Assembly: GCF_947500835.1 (NCBI RefSeq)
Contig: NZ_CANMTQ010000003.1
Coordinates: forward strand, 186,001-250,000
Direction of reading: 5' to 3'
DNA from: an uncultured Halomonas sp.
GTDB lineage: Bacteria; Pseudomonadota; Gammaproteobacteria; Pseudomonadales; Halomonadaceae
DNA: 64,000 nt
The notes beneath the pieces are model-generated. The model saw nothing but the letters and a program-made list of their open reading frames with translations. It had not been told where the DNA came from and ran no database searches. Shown here piece after piece: positions 43,328 to 52,528 of the stretch; the stretch's first letter is position 1, and every line of letters begins with the position of its first letter. Position numbers and translations under genes: made by a program.

Positions 43328-44347
43328 TCAACAGGACTCAAGGGCCGCGACCCGCTCGGCAATATCGAGCATGCGATTGGCAAAGCCCCATTCGTTGTCG
43401 AACCAGCTCAGCATCTTGATCAAGTGACCGCCAGCTACCCGGGTCTGAGTGGCATCCACGATACCCGAGCGAGGGTCGTGGTTGAAGTCAACGGAGGCCA
43501 TGGGTTCTTCGGTATAGCCCAAAAGCCCCGCCAGGCGATTCTCGCTGGCGTCGCGCAGCAGCGCATTGACCGCCGCCGCCGTGGTCTCGCCGCGCACGCA
43601 GATCGCCATGTCCATGGCGGAAACGTTGATGGTCGGCACCCGTACGTGCAGGCACTCGAAGCGCCCGGCGAGCCGGGGCATCAAGCGTTCGATACCCCTA
43701 GCCAAGCCGGTATCCACGGGCACAATAGAGTGCATGGCGGAGCGAGTCAGGCGCAGGCTGGTCTTGTTGTAAGCATCGATCACCGGCTGATCATTCATCG
43801 CCGAATGGATGGTGGTGGTCACCCCATGTTCGATGCCCAGCGCCTCGTCAAGCACCGTGAGAATTGGAATCAGGCAGTTGGTGGTACACGAAGCCGCAGA
43901 GAGGATGCGCATCCCGGGCTGCAGTTCGTTCTCATTGATGCCGCCGACCAGGGTGAGATCCATATCGGCTTCCGCAGGCTGGGAAAACAGCAGTCGCTTG
44001 GCGCCGGCATCGAGATGTTGCTGGGCGGTGGCGCGATCCTTGAAGCTGCCGGAACACTCCACGACTAGATCGATCTCCAGTTCACGCCAGGGTAGCTTCG
44101 TGGGGTCGGGCTCGGATACGACGCTGACGGATTGGCCGTTGATGATGAGTTGCTCTTCCCGGGTATCGATTCTGCCCGGGAAGCGACCATGAGTGGTGTC
44201 GTAGCGGGTCAGATAGGCGATAGTCTCCAGATCGGACAGCTCATTGATCGCCACGACCTGTAGCTTGGCGTTGTTGCGCTCGGTTAGGGCGCGCAACACG
44301 CACTGACCGATACGACCGTAACCGTTGATAGCGATGCGAAGGGGCAT
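43328..44347 (-). CDS. epd: Erythrose-4-phosphate dehydrogenase/GAPDH-family enzyme
   Basis: A 339-residue NAD-dependent dehydrogenase of the GAPDH family. The Rossmann start is [19 protein letters not shown]; the catalytic Cys154 is in [12 protein letters not shown] and its His partner in the following [28 protein letters not shown] and the synteny with pgk match Epd, which makes 4-phosphoerythronate for pyridoxal phosphate; true GAPDH activity is an alternative. It appears to head the epd-pgk transcript. Four 13-bp tandem repeats lie in its upstream region. Confidence 0.88.
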   Translation of the reverse strand: MPLRIAINGYGRIGQCVLRALTERNNAKLQVVAINELSDLETIAYLTRYDTTHGRFPGRIDTREEQLIINGQSVSVVSEPDPTKLPWRELEIDLVVECSGSFKDRATAQQHLDAGAKRLLFSQPAEADMDLTLVGGINENELQPGMRILSAASCTTNCLIPILTVLDEALGIEHGVTTTIHSAMNDQPVIDAYNKTSLRLTRSAMHSIVPVDTGLARGIERLMPRLAGRFECLHVRVPTINVSAMDMAICVRGETTAAAVNALLRDASENRLAGLLGYTEEPMASVDFNHDPRSGIVDATQTRVAGGHLIKMLSWFDNEWGFANRMLDIAERVAALESC

Positions 44348-44439
44348 GAGCGATGGCTCGACAAATCATCAATGAGCGGGTCGCTATCTTAGCGCAACCC
44401 GCGACAATGTCATAAAGCGTCGTCATATAGCGTGGCTAT

Positions 44440-44491
44440 CAAGTAAGACCAGCAAGTAAGACCAGCAAGCAAGACCGGCAAGCAAGACCAG
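44440..44491. repeat. Four tandem copies of a 13-bp unit between epd and acuI
   Basis: The unit CAAGTAAGACCAG occurs at 44440-44452 and 44453-44465 unchanged, then as CAAGCAAGACCGG (44466-44478) and CAAGCAAGACCAG (44479-44491), with a partial fifth copy after. It is in the 156-base gap between the acuI stop and the epd start, so it is in the epd leader or the acuI 3' end. It does not look coding in its position. Confidence 0.95.
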
Positions 44492-44503
44492 CAAGCGTAG
44501 CTA

Positions 44504-45481
44504 TTACCTCTGTTGAGGATTGATCAGCACCCGGCCATAGGTCTTGCCCGCCAGCATGGCCTCCGCCTGCTCCACCACCTGATCGAAACCGATTTCCTCG
44601 GTTTGCATGCGCGTAAAGAGATCCCGGGGCAGTGACGCCAGACGCTGCCAGGCTGTCTGGCGCTGCTCGAAGGGCGCCATGACGCTGTCCACGCCAAGCA
44701 AAGACACGCCGCGCAGGATGAACGGCATTACCGTAGTTGGCAGGTCGGTGCCGCCGGCAAGGCCCACCGCCGCGACCCGGCCCTGATAGTTCATGCGCGC
44801 CAATACACCCGCCAGCATCTGGCCACCAACGGTATCCACGGCGGCGTCCCAACGGCCTTTTTCCAAGGGGCGGGACTCACCGTCGAGTTCACTGCGCGGC
44901 ACGATCTGACTGGCGCCGAGCTCTTCCAGCCAGTGGTGCTGCTCTGTCTTTCCGGTGACGGCCTCCACCTCGTAGCCAAGCTGAGCCAGCATCTGCACCG
45001 CCCAGCTACCCACGCCGCCGGTGGCGCCGGTCACCAGCACCTTGCCGCCCGCCGCAAGACCCGCCTGCTCGAGTTGAATCACGCTGAGCATGGCGGTCAG
45101 CCCTGCGGTACCCAGCAGCATGGTGTCCCGGGTCGATAGTTCATCGGGGCAGGGCACCAGCCAGTCCGCATCGACGTTCATGGTCTCTGCAAAACCGCCC
45201 CAGTGGCGCTCCCCGACCCCCCAACCGGTAAGAATCACCTTGTCGCCGGCAGCATAGTGATCACTGCGTGATTCCCGCACGGTGCCGGCAAAATCGATGC
45301 CCGGTACGAAAGGGTAGTCCCGCACGATCTTGCCCTTGCCGGTCACGGCGAGCGCATCCTTGTAGTTCAGGTCCGAGTAGTCGATATCGACGCTGACCGA
45401 GCGCTCGGGGAGATCGGCTGCATCGATTTCCTCGATCTGACAGCGAGGTTCTTGGTCTCTGAGCATCACTACGCGAGGCAT
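44504..45481 (-). CDS. acuI: Acrylyl-CoA reductase AcuI/YhdH-family oxidoreductase
   Basis: A 325-residue zinc-free medium-chain reductase. The family blocks are DYSDLNYKDALAVTGKGKIV, FVPGIDFAGTVRESRSD and the NADPH site VTGATGGVGSWAVQMLAQLG. Length and blocks match the AcuI/YhdH group, which reduces toxic acrylyl-CoA to propionyl-CoA and is used with DMSP degradation or 3-hydroxypropionate metabolism. No DMSP lyase or propionate genes are visible nearby. The ATG at 45481 is followed by MPRVVMLRDQE. It is divergent from dgkA. Confidence 0.9.
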   Translation of the reverse strand: MPRVVMLRDQEPRCQIEEIDAADLPERSVSVDIDYSDLNYKDALAVTGKGKIVRDYPFVPGIDFAGTVRESRSDHYAAGDKVILTGWGVGERHWGGFAETMNVDADWLVPCPDELSTRDTMLLGTAGLTAMLSVIQLEQAGLAAGGKVLVTGATGGVGSWAVQMLAQLGYEVEAVTGKTEQHHWLEELGASQIVPRSELDGESRPLEKGRWDAAVDTVGGQMLAGVLARMNYQGRVAAVGLAGGTDLPTTVMPFILRGVSLLGVDSVMAPFEQRQTAWQRLASLPRDLFTRMQTEEIGFDQVVEQAEAMLAGKTYGRVLINPQQR

Positions 45482-45613
45482 AACGTTCTCCTGAAATGAG
45501 CTAGGTATCCTTACAGGCTAGTCCGGCAACGCCGGTAACGACAATTTTAGGGCCGAATTATCTGGCCGAATTGGATAGACTGGGCGCCCTCATTGGCTGC
45601 ATGGATCCGCAAG

Positions 45614-45985
45614 ATGAAATCGAGCGCGACTGGCTGGCGTCATCTGGTGAACTCGACCCGTTATTCCCTCATGGGCCTCAAGGCCGCCACCCTCAACGAA
45701 GCGGCTTTTCGTCAGGAGCTGGTGCTGTGCGCCGTATTCTTGCCCCTTGCCTTTTGGGTCGGGCAAACCCCAGTGGAGTGGATACTGCTCATCAGCAGCT
45801 GTTTCCTGGTGCTGATCGTTGAGCTGCTCAACAGCGCCGTGGAAACCGTCGTAGACCGCATCGGCTCGGAGCATCACGTGCTATCCGGGCGGGCCAAGGA
45901 CATCGGCTCCGCAGCGGTCATGCTGTCATTGATCATGGCCGGCGTGACCTGGGGAGTGCTGCTGTGGCAAAGGCTTGCCGGCTAG
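45614..45985 (+). CDS. dgkA: Diacylglycerol kinase
   Basis: A 123-residue inner-membrane kinase with three membrane helices that phosphorylates diacylglycerol to phosphatidic acid, recycling lipid left by membrane-derived oligosaccharide synthesis. Key segments are KAATLNEAAFRQELVL, VELLNSAVETVVDRIG with the active-site Glu, and HHVLSGRAKDIGSAAVML. ATG 45614 fits the family N-terminus; the frame upstream to 45593 adds seven residues. It ends overlapping the mocA-like stop by 4 bases, on the opposite strand. Confidence 0.95.
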   Translation: MKSSATGWRHLVNSTRYSLMGLKAATLNEAAFRQELVLCAVFLPLAFWVGQTPVEWILLISSCFLVLIVELLNSAVETVVDRIGSEHHVLSGRAKDIGSAAVMLSLIMAGVTWGVLLWQRLAG

Positions 45986-46599
45986 TCCAGGCCCATTGGT
46001 GTGTCCACGTCGCGATGTATGCCCGGGTCGTCCACCTCGACGACCATACAGGCTGACGCATGCTGCTTGACTACTTCCCGGGCGCCGGTGTCGCCGCTCA
46101 AAAGACCCAGCGTTGGCCAGAAGGCGCGGCCGAACAGCACCGGATGGCCGGGTCGGCCCTTGTAGCGCGGCTCTTGATGACGGGGCAGTACGATGCACTC
46201 GGCATGGGCATGATCTATTAGTGTCCGGCAAGTATGTGGCGACACCCAGGGCATGTCCCCCAGCATCACTGCGGCGGCGTCTGCATCACGAGCATTGACT
46301 TGGGTTTGCAGAGCGGAAAACGCCGCGCCCAGACTGGTGCCCAGGCCGATATCGCTACCTGGGGCGTGCAATACGTTAATGTCGGGATCGAGGCCCAGCT
46401 CCCCGGGGTTGTCCTGTTGGCGTAGCACCACCCAGGTGGCCTCGAAGTTCGTCTTTGCCAGATCCAGGGTGGCCTGCAGCAGGGGTCGACCATTCGCGAG
46501 TCGAGCGTGGCGCTTGTCGCTGCCAAAGCGACGAGACAGACCTGCGGCCATCACTAGCGCGACGACACGCGGTTTGCTGCTGCCACCCTTACAAGGCAT
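45982..46599 (-). CDS. MobA/MocA-like nucleotidyltransferase (molybdenum cofactor)
   Basis: A 205-residue enzyme of the MobA-like NTP-transferase group. The nucleotide loop is ALVMAAGLSRRFGSDKRH, followed by VMLGDMPWVSPHTC with the catalytic Asp and GRPGHPVLFGRAFW. Together with the adjacent xdhC it points to molybdenum cofactor cytidylyl transfer (MocA type) for a xanthine-dehydrogenase-family enzyme; the exact nucleotide cannot be told. Start ATG 46599 overlaps the end of xdhC by 11 bases, so the genes are coupled. A longer frame overlaps xdhC further and has no support. Confidence 0.87.
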   Translation of the reverse strand: MPCKGGSSKPRVVALVMAAGLSRRFGSDKRHARLANGRPLLQATLDLAKTNFEATWVVLRQQDNPGELGLDPDINVLHAPGSDIGLGTSLGAAFSALQTQVNARDADAAAVMLGDMPWVSPHTCRTLIDHAHAECIVLPRHQEPRYKGRPGHPVLFGRAFWPTLGLLSGDTGAREVVKQHASACMVVEVDDPGIHRDVDTPMGLD

Positions 46600-47560
46600 C
46601 GCGTTCTCGCCCACGCTGTACCCGCAGGATATCCGCCATGACCGCCAAGGCGATCTCCGCCGGGGTCTTGCTGCCGAGTGCCAGGCCGATAGGCATGCGA
46701 ATACGAGCAACCTCCTCGTCGTTCAGCCCGCCGGAACGCTGCAGGCGCTCGGCGCGCTGACTGGACGTACGCTGTGATCCCATCACGCCGATATAGAAAG
46801 CAGGAGTGCGCACGGCTTCGATCATGGCCAGATCGTCGATGCGCGGGTCATGGGTCAAGGCCACTATCGCGGTGGCCGCGTGACTGGCGCCGGAGGCAAT
46901 GAAAAGCGACGGCAGCACTGCCTGAACCTCCACGCCGGGCACGGTGAATGTTGCCCGGGCCTCGTCTCGCGGATCGCAGACGATGACCTCGAACCCCAGG
47001 GTGCGGGCAAACTCGGCGCAGGCCGTGGAAACCGGGGAAATACCCGCAATGATCAATCGCAGCGCCGGACCGACCCGTATCCGAATGCTGTCTGTAACCC
47101 GCTCGACTCGCGGCCCTTGGGTGGCGCCATCGACAAAGCTGACTCGGCCGTCTTCGAGATTCACTTGGCGAATCAGCCCACGTTGACCCAGCAGCGCCGC
47201 CTGCAGCACTTCAAGATGAATGAGAGTGGTGGAACGGGGCTGCAAGCGCTCCACCAGCACCTCGAGACTGCCGCCGCAGGGCAGCGTGACCTGGGGATGA
47301 TCAATACCGCCCTCGCCATAGCGAACCACCGTTACCGGAGCCTCGAAGTCGCCTTCCCCTAGACGCGCCAGGAAGTCCTCCTCGACACAGCCCCCGGAAA
47401 GAGAGCCGACATGCTCGCCATTCGACCGGGCGACCAGGAGCGATCCGGGTTCCCGCGGTGACGAACCGAAGGTTGCCAGCACGGTACACAGCCACACCGG
47501 CTCGCCGGCATTGGCCCAGCGCAAGGCTGACTCGATGACTTGTAGATCCAGATGGTGCAT
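46589..47560 (-). CDS. xdhC: XdhC/CoxI-family maturation protein for molybdenum enzymes
   Basis: A 323-residue chaperone that inserts sulfurated molybdenum cofactor into xanthine-dehydrogenase-type enzymes. The N-terminal XdhC block reads LCTVLATFGSSPREPGSLL and GSLSGGCVEEDFLARL; the C-terminal Rossmann part begins ALRLIIAGISPVSTACAEFA and includes VALTHDPRIDDLAMIEA and GVMGSQRT. It is first of a two-gene unit with the MocA-like gene. The target dehydrogenase is not in the window. Confidence 0.92.
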   Translation of the reverse strand: MHHLDLQVIESALRWANAGEPVWLCTVLATFGSSPREPGSLLVARSNGEHVGSLSGGCVEEDFLARLGEGDFEAPVTVVRYGEGGIDHPQVTLPCGGSLEVLVERLQPRSTTLIHLEVLQAALLGQRGLIRQVNLEDGRVSFVDGATQGPRVERVTDSIRIRVGPALRLIIAGISPVSTACAEFARTLGFEVIVCDPRDEARATFTVPGVEVQAVLPSLFIASGASHAATAIVALTHDPRIDDLAMIEAVRTPAFYIGVMGSQRTSSQRAERLQRSGGLNDEEVARIRMPIGLALGSKTPAEIALAVMADILRVQRGRERDAL

Positions 47561-47743
47561 TGAAGAGCATTCTCTTTGACGTGAAGCTCAGCTTGGCGGT
47601 CTATTTTTGCGCTGGCAAGCCGAAGATTCTTTATTAGATACGTTTGTAAAAACGCAGCGCTCTCTTCTGCCTTCTCGCGCGCTTCGCTATGCTGAAGCGA
47701 ATCGAACTGCCATTTCACCCTTTGCTACCACGACGAGACTTTC

Positions 47744-50700
47744 ATGGCGCTGCCCGATGATTTTCTACCGCTGACGAACATTCCCGGCTCGCTGCACGAA
47801 TCGTTAGGCAAGGCGAAAGAGCGGCTGGATGAGGCGCTGATCCAGGCAGACAACCTGGCCGAGCTCAAAAAGACGGAGCGCCCAAGCGATGCCTGGCAGG
47901 CCTTGTCGCAAACCCGCCGCGAGCAGCTGGCCCGAGTGCTGGCGTGCTCGACGTTTGCGGGGGATACGTTGGCGCGATATCCCACCTGGCTGGCATTCCT
48001 GGATGCGGAAGAAGAACTTGATGCAGCGTTGGATGAGGCGACGCTGACCCAGCTGCTCGCCGATGCACTCGATAGCGCAAAGGATGAAACGCAGATGCAT
48101 GCGGCGCTACGGCGCTTTCGCCGGGCCCGCATGCTGGGCATCATCTGGCGCGATCTCAATCCGCCAAGCGGCTATACCATGTGGGATACCGCCGCCAGCG
48201 TCTCGCGCCTGGCAGAGATCTGTCTCGAAGGCGCACTTGTCTGGCTAGAGGCGCATTTCGCCCCGCGCTGGGGCGTGCCGGCGCTTAGAGAAGATGGTTC
48301 GCCCCAGCGTCTTGTCGTGCTGGGCATGGGCAAGCTGGGGGCGGGAGAGCTCAATCTCTCCTCGGATATCGATCTGATCTTCGCCTTTCCCGAGAAGGGT
48401 ACAACGCAAGAGGGCAAGCGCGAATACGATCATCACGAGTATTTCACCCGGCTCGGTCAGAAGCTGATCGCCGCCCTGGATGCGATTACCGCGGACGGCT
48501 TCGTCTTTCGGGTCGACATGCGCCTGCGCCCGCTTGGCGAAGGCGGCCCCCTGGTGGGCAGTTTCAACATGATGACCAGCTACTACCAGGATCAGGGCCG
48601 GGAGTGGGAGCGCTACGCCATGCTCAAGGCCCGCCCGGTTGCCGGCGATCTGGATGCCGGGGCGGAGCTGCTGGCACGGTTGGGGCCCTTCATCTATCGC
48701 CGCTATCTGGATTTTGGCGCCATCGAATCCCTGCGCGAGATGAAGGCGTTGATCAATCGAGAAGTGCGGCGCAAGAACATCCTCGACAATATCAAGCTGG
48801 GGCCTGGCGGTATTCGCGAGGTGGAGTTCGTGGTGCAGGTCTTTCAGTTGATTCGCGGCGGTCGCGATACCGAACTGCAGGTGCCGTCGCTGAGAACGGC
48901 GCTACAGCGCTTGCCGGAGCTGGAGCTCTTGCCCCAGGCGGTGGTTGATGAGCTCGTCACGGACTATGCCTTCTTGCGCAATCTCGAACATGCCCTGCAG
49001 GCCCAGGAGGATCGTCAGACCCAGACGCTGCCGGAAGATCCGCTGGATCGGGAGCGGCTGGCCCTGGCCATGAGCCACCCGGAGCAATCCTATGATGATT
49101 GGACTGCTCTGGATGCGCAGCTCAGGGAGGTGCGGGAACGCATTCGGCGGCATTTCGATGCGGTGATTGCCGACCCGGAAGAGGAAGCCGAGACACCCGT
49201 CGATGCCAGCGATAGTGACGTTGAGATCCCTTTGGAGGAATGGCGTGCTGCCTGGCGCGGTGAACTTACCGAGGAAGAGAGTCATCGGCTGTTCGAGGGG
49301 GCGGGGTTTACCGCACCAGGAGAAGCTCAGCGACGTCTGAAGGCGCTGCGCCAGTCCCGGACGGTGCAGGGCATGCAGCGTATCGGACAGGAGCGTCTGG
49401 AGGGGCTGATGCCCTTGCTGCTGGCCGCTATTACCGACAGCGAGGCGCCGGATACGGCCCTTGAGCGCACCTTGCCATTGATCGAGGCAGTATTGCGGCG
49501 CACTGCCTATCTGGCCCTGCTGCGAGAAAACCCCGATGCGCTCAAGCACCTGATAGCGCTATGCACCGCGAGCCCCTGGATTGCCGAACAGCTAGCGCGT
49601 CATCCGGTGCTGCTCGATGAGCTATTGTCGCCGGATACGCTCTATTCCCCCGCGGACAAGGCGCGCCTGACCGATGAGCTGCGTCAGACCCTTGGGCGGG
49701 TGCCAGAGGAGGATGAGGAGGCGCAGCTCGAGGCGCTGCGTATCTTCAAGCATGCCCAGGTGCTGCATGTGGCCGCCTCGGACATAGCCGGGGCGCGTAC
49801 GCTGATGAAAGTCAGCGATTATCTGACCTTTATTGCCGAGGTAGTGCTGGAACAGGTGCTGAGGATGGCCTGGCGCCATCTGACCCGCAAGCATGGCCTG
49901 CCGCAACATCGGGATGGCAGTCAGCATTCTGAGCCGAATTTTCTGATCGTGGGCTACGGCAAGCTGGGCGGTATCGAACTCGGCTATGGCTCGGATCTTG
50001 ATCTGGTGTTCATTCACGACACGGCGACCCAGGGCGCCACCGACGGCAAGCGCACCATCGACAATGGCGTGTTCTTTACTCGACTGGGACAACGCATCAT
50101 TCATCTGTTGACCGCCATCACCCCTGCCGGCGCCCTTTATGACGTCGATATGCGCCTGCGTCCTTCAGGCAATTCGGGACTCTTGGTGACAAGTCTTGAA
50201 TCCTTTGCGGATTATCAGCGTCATCACGCCTGGACCTGGGAGCATCAAGCGCTGGTGCGGGCGCGGGTCGTGGCGGGCAGTGCTGAACTGGCCGAGCGCT
50301 TCAATGCAGTGCGCAGCGAAGTACTAGGGCGGGAGCGCGATCCGGAGGCCCTGCGCCAGGAAGTCGTCAAGATGCGGTACAAGATGCGGGAGCATCTCGG
50401 CAGTAGCGCCAAGCAGCGAGAGCAGGGCAAGTTCGATCTCAAGCACGATGCCGGTGGCATGATCGACATCGAGTTCCTGAGTCAGTACGCGGTACTCCTG
50501 CATGGATTTCAAACCCCTGATCTCTTGGCCTGGAGCGACAATGTTCGTATTCTGGAAACACTGGAGTCGAGCGGCTGCATGCCGGATGAGGATGCGCGTC
50601 AGTTGCGCGAGGCGTATCTGGCCTACCGGCATATGGCCCACCGCAATGCGCTGACCAAAAGCGGTACTCGCGTTGAGGCATCGGATTACCAGGAGTATCG

Positions 50701-50752
50701 CCAGGTGGTAGAGACGCTCTGGCAGCGCTGGCTCGAGTCGGAAACGATCTGA
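47744..50752 (+). CDS. glnE: Glutamine synthetase adenylyltransferase/deadenylase (GlnE)
   Basis: A 1002-residue bifunctional regulator of glutamine synthetase, longer than E. coli GlnE (946). It carries two nucleotidyltransferase domains: the first with GKLGAGELNLSSDIDLIFAF (about residue 198), the second with GKLGGIELGYGSDLDLVFIH (~735); between them are helical bundles and an acidic stretch (ADPEEEAETPVDASDSDVE) that accounts for part of the extra length. The N-terminal domain removes AMP under nitrogen limitation and the C-terminal one adds it, controlled by PII. It is the only gene in its transcript apart from ilvE, 80 bases on. Confidence 0.95.
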   Translation: MALPDDFLPLTNIPGSLHESLGKAKERLDEALIQADNLAELKKTERPSDAWQALSQTRREQLARVLACSTFAGDTLARYPTWLAFLDAEEELDAALDEATLTQLLADALDSAKDETQMHAALRRFRRARMLGIIWRDLNPPSGYTMWDTAASVSRLAEICLEGALVWLEAHFAPRWGVPALREDGSPQRLVVLGMGKLGAGELNLSSDIDLIFAFPEKGTTQEGKREYDHHEYFTRLGQKLIAALDAITADGFVFRVDMRLRPLGEGGPLVGSFNMMTSYYQDQGREWERYAMLKARPVAGDLDAGAELLARLGPFIYRRYLDFGAIESLREMKALINREVRRKNILDNIKLGPGGIREVEFVVQVFQLIRGGRDTELQVPSLRTALQRLPELELLPQAVVDELVTDYAFLRNLEHALQAQEDRQTQTLPEDPLDRERLALAMSHPEQSYDDWTALDAQLREVRERIRRHFDAVIADPEEEAETPVDASDSDVEIPLEEWRAAWRGELTEEESHRLFEGAGFTAPGEAQRRLKALRQSRTVQGMQRIGQERLEGLMPLLLAAITDSEAPDTALERTLPLIEAVLRRTAYLALLRENPDALKHLIALCTASPWIAEQLARHPVLLDELLSPDTLYSPADKARLTDELRQTLGRVPEEDEEAQLEALRIFKHAQVLHVAASDIAGARTLMKVSDYLTFIAEVVLEQVLRMAWRHLTRKHGLPQHRDGSQHSEPNFLIVGYGKLGGIELGYGSDLDLVFIHDTATQGATDGKRTIDNGVFFTRLGQRIIHLLTAITPAGALYDVDMRLRPSGNSGLLVTSLESFADYQRHHAWTWEHQALVRARVVAGSAELAERFNAVRSEVLGRERDPEALRQEVVKMRYKMREHLGSSAKQREQGKFDLKHDAGGMIDIEFLSQYAVLLHGFQTPDLLAWSDNVRILETLESSGCMPDEDARQLREAYLAYRHMAHRNALTKSGTRVEASDYQEYRQVVETLWQRWLESETI

Positions 50753-50832
50753 TTATTTTTACCCGGGATGTCTGCGGATGTCAGGATAACTTCAGGGCAT
50801 CTCGCGACACCTGAAAACGAAGGATACGTATT

Positions 50833-51756
50833 ATGTCGATGGCTGACCGCGACGGTCTGATCTGGTTCGATGGCGAAATGGTGCCTTGGCGTGATGCCAA
50901 GGTGCATGTACTTACCCATACCCTGCATTACGGCATGGGCTGCTTCGAGGGCGTACGTGCCTACGACACCGAGCGAGGCACGGCGATCTTTCGCCTCAAG
51001 GAGCATACTAATCGCCTGTTCGACTCCGCCAAGATCCTGGGCATGGAGATGCCTTTCAGCAAGGAACAGATCAATGAAGCCAGCCGCGCGGTAGTGCGCG
51101 AGAACGACCTCAAGGAAGCCTATCTGCGGCCGATGGTCTTCTTCGGTTCCGAAGGCATGGGCCTGCGAGCCGACAACCTCAAGACCCACGTCATCGTAGC
51201 CGCCTGGGAATGGCCCTCCTACATGGCGCCGGAAGCGCGGGAAATGGGCATCAAGGTGCAAACCTCATCCTTCACTCGCCATCACGTCAATGTCGCGGTA
51301 ACCCGGGCCAAGGCCAACGGCCAGTACATCAACTCCATGATGGCCCTGGCCGAGGCCCAGCGCGGCGGCTACGATGAAGCGCTATTGCTCGACCCTCAGG
51401 GCTATGTGGCGGAAGGCACCGGCGAGAATCTGTTCGTGGTCAAGGACGGCATCATTTATACGCCGATGCTGACATCCTGCCTGAACGGCATCACCCGCAA
51501 CACCGTGCTGCACATGGCGGAGAAGCTGGGATATGAACTGCGCGAGAAGCTGATCACCCGAGACGAGGTCTACATCTGCGATGAGGCCTTCTTCACCGGC
51601 ACCGCCGCGGAAGTCCTGCCGATACGCGAACTCGACGGGCGTACCCTGGGTGAGGGACGGCGCGGACCCATCACCGAGCAGATCCAGTCGATGTACTTCG
51701 ATCTAGTCAGCGGCAGGCAGACCCTCGATGAAAAATGGCTGACACTGGTGGCCTGA
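50833..51756 (+). CDS. ilvE: Branched-chain amino acid aminotransferase
   Basis: A 307-residue PLP enzyme of fold class IV, as in E. coli (309). Signature blocks are LTHTLHYGMGCFEGVRAYDT, FFGSEGMGLRADNLKTHVI and FVVKDGIIYTPMLTSCLNGITR, with VYICDEAFFTGTAAEVLPIR near the C-terminus. It catalyses the last step of leucine, isoleucine and valine synthesis. AAGGATACG precedes the ATG. It lies downstream of glnE, both linking nitrogen donor status to amino acid supply, and a strong terminator follows. Confidence 0.96.
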   Translation: MSMADRDGLIWFDGEMVPWRDAKVHVLTHTLHYGMGCFEGVRAYDTERGTAIFRLKEHTNRLFDSAKILGMEMPFSKEQINEASRAVVRENDLKEAYLRPMVFFGSEGMGLRADNLKTHVIVAAWEWPSYMAPEAREMGIKVQTSSFTRHHVNVAVTRAKANGQYINSMMALAEAQRGGYDEALLLDPQGYVAEGTGENLFVVKDGIIYTPMLTSCLNGITRNTVLHMAEKLGYELREKLITRDEVYICDEAFFTGTAAEVLPIRELDGRTLGEGRRGPITEQIQSMYFDLVSGRQTLDEKWLTLVA

Positions 51757-51774
51757 AACGTTGTGCCCATGCAA

Positions 51775-51803
51775 AAGCACCCTTTATGACAGGGTGCTTT
51801 TTT
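51775..51803 (+). terminator. Rho-independent terminator of ilvE
   Basis: A 9-bp perfect stem AAGCACCCT/AGGGTGCTT (51775-51783 with 51791-51799) with a seven-base loop, followed by a T-run broken by GG. It ends the ilvE transcript 18 bases after the stop. Confidence 0.95.
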
Positions 51804-52528
51804 GGTTTTTCGACGCTGGACGTGGTGTTCGCCTCCGTCGCAGAGCCACTCCTAGAGGTGATTGATATCATGGGGTTATGCAGGAGACCGACGTATCCGG
51901 CGATGAAGTAGATCAAAACCACATGAAATATCGAGGAGCTTTTTTCAGCCAGGTTCAAAAAAACGCGCAAAAAAATGGGCTGCATGAGCAGCCCAAGGTA
52001 CGCAGGGAATTGAAGATCGGTCAATTGATCTGATCTGTCTTGCGATATGTCATCGATCGACACATCGGATCAATCAAACCTGAAGCGAGAATCTCTCACG
52101 ATCTGACAAACATAGTGCGAATACAGTGCCAGGTATTTTTTAATGCTTTAAAAACAAATATTTATAAAAACAGTGTGGAAAATTTGATGCTTTTTGAAGA
52201 ATGATGCTCATCATTTTGGCATAAAATGTCTCTTTTTAGAGACTATCGCACAGCGTTTTATAATTAATTAAACAATTACAACAACTTATTGTGTCTTAAA
52301 ATAGATACATAAAGGAATATCTTGTCCTTTTTAAGCCTCACCGGCTTCGATGCCTATAATTTTATACTTCTCAAGACTACCGAATCTGTTGTTCCTGGCG
52401 TTATTTCTTCCTTGTTCCAAGATAAAGACCTCTTGGTGTGACTACGCTATCCTCACCCTCGGCATTTCCTGATGGCAGTGGGAGAAACTGCAGCCATCGG
52501 CGTTTAAAAAAACAAGGAATTTGGTCGC
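51804..52528. other. Gene-poor AT-rich intergenic region
   Basis: No gene can be supported in about 725 bases. It includes a minus-strand terminator (annotated separately) with no gene feeding it, then roughly 250 bases of very AT-rich sequence from 52130 with many T- and A-tracts. A minus-strand frame of 118 codons crosses both terminators and is unlikely to be translated. The last 90 bases are the leader of the membrane-protein gene. Confidence 0.55.
51969..51995 (-). terminator. Orphan minus-strand rho-independent terminator
   Basis: Read on the minus strand, TGGGCTGC/GCAGCCCA (51988-51995 with 51976-51983) with a TCAT loop is followed by seven T. No protein gene ends here. The nearest minus-strand transcript would have to start in the AT-rich region up to ~52200, which suggests a small untranslated RNA. 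Confidence 0.85.

Noticed and set aside
44440..44491. CRISPR array
   Set aside because: Repeats are directly abutting with no spacers, and no cas gene is present.
51707..52063. 118-codon minus-strand frame covering the end of ilvE
   Set aside because: It crosses two rho-independent terminators and overlaps ilvE; no family or start signal supports it.
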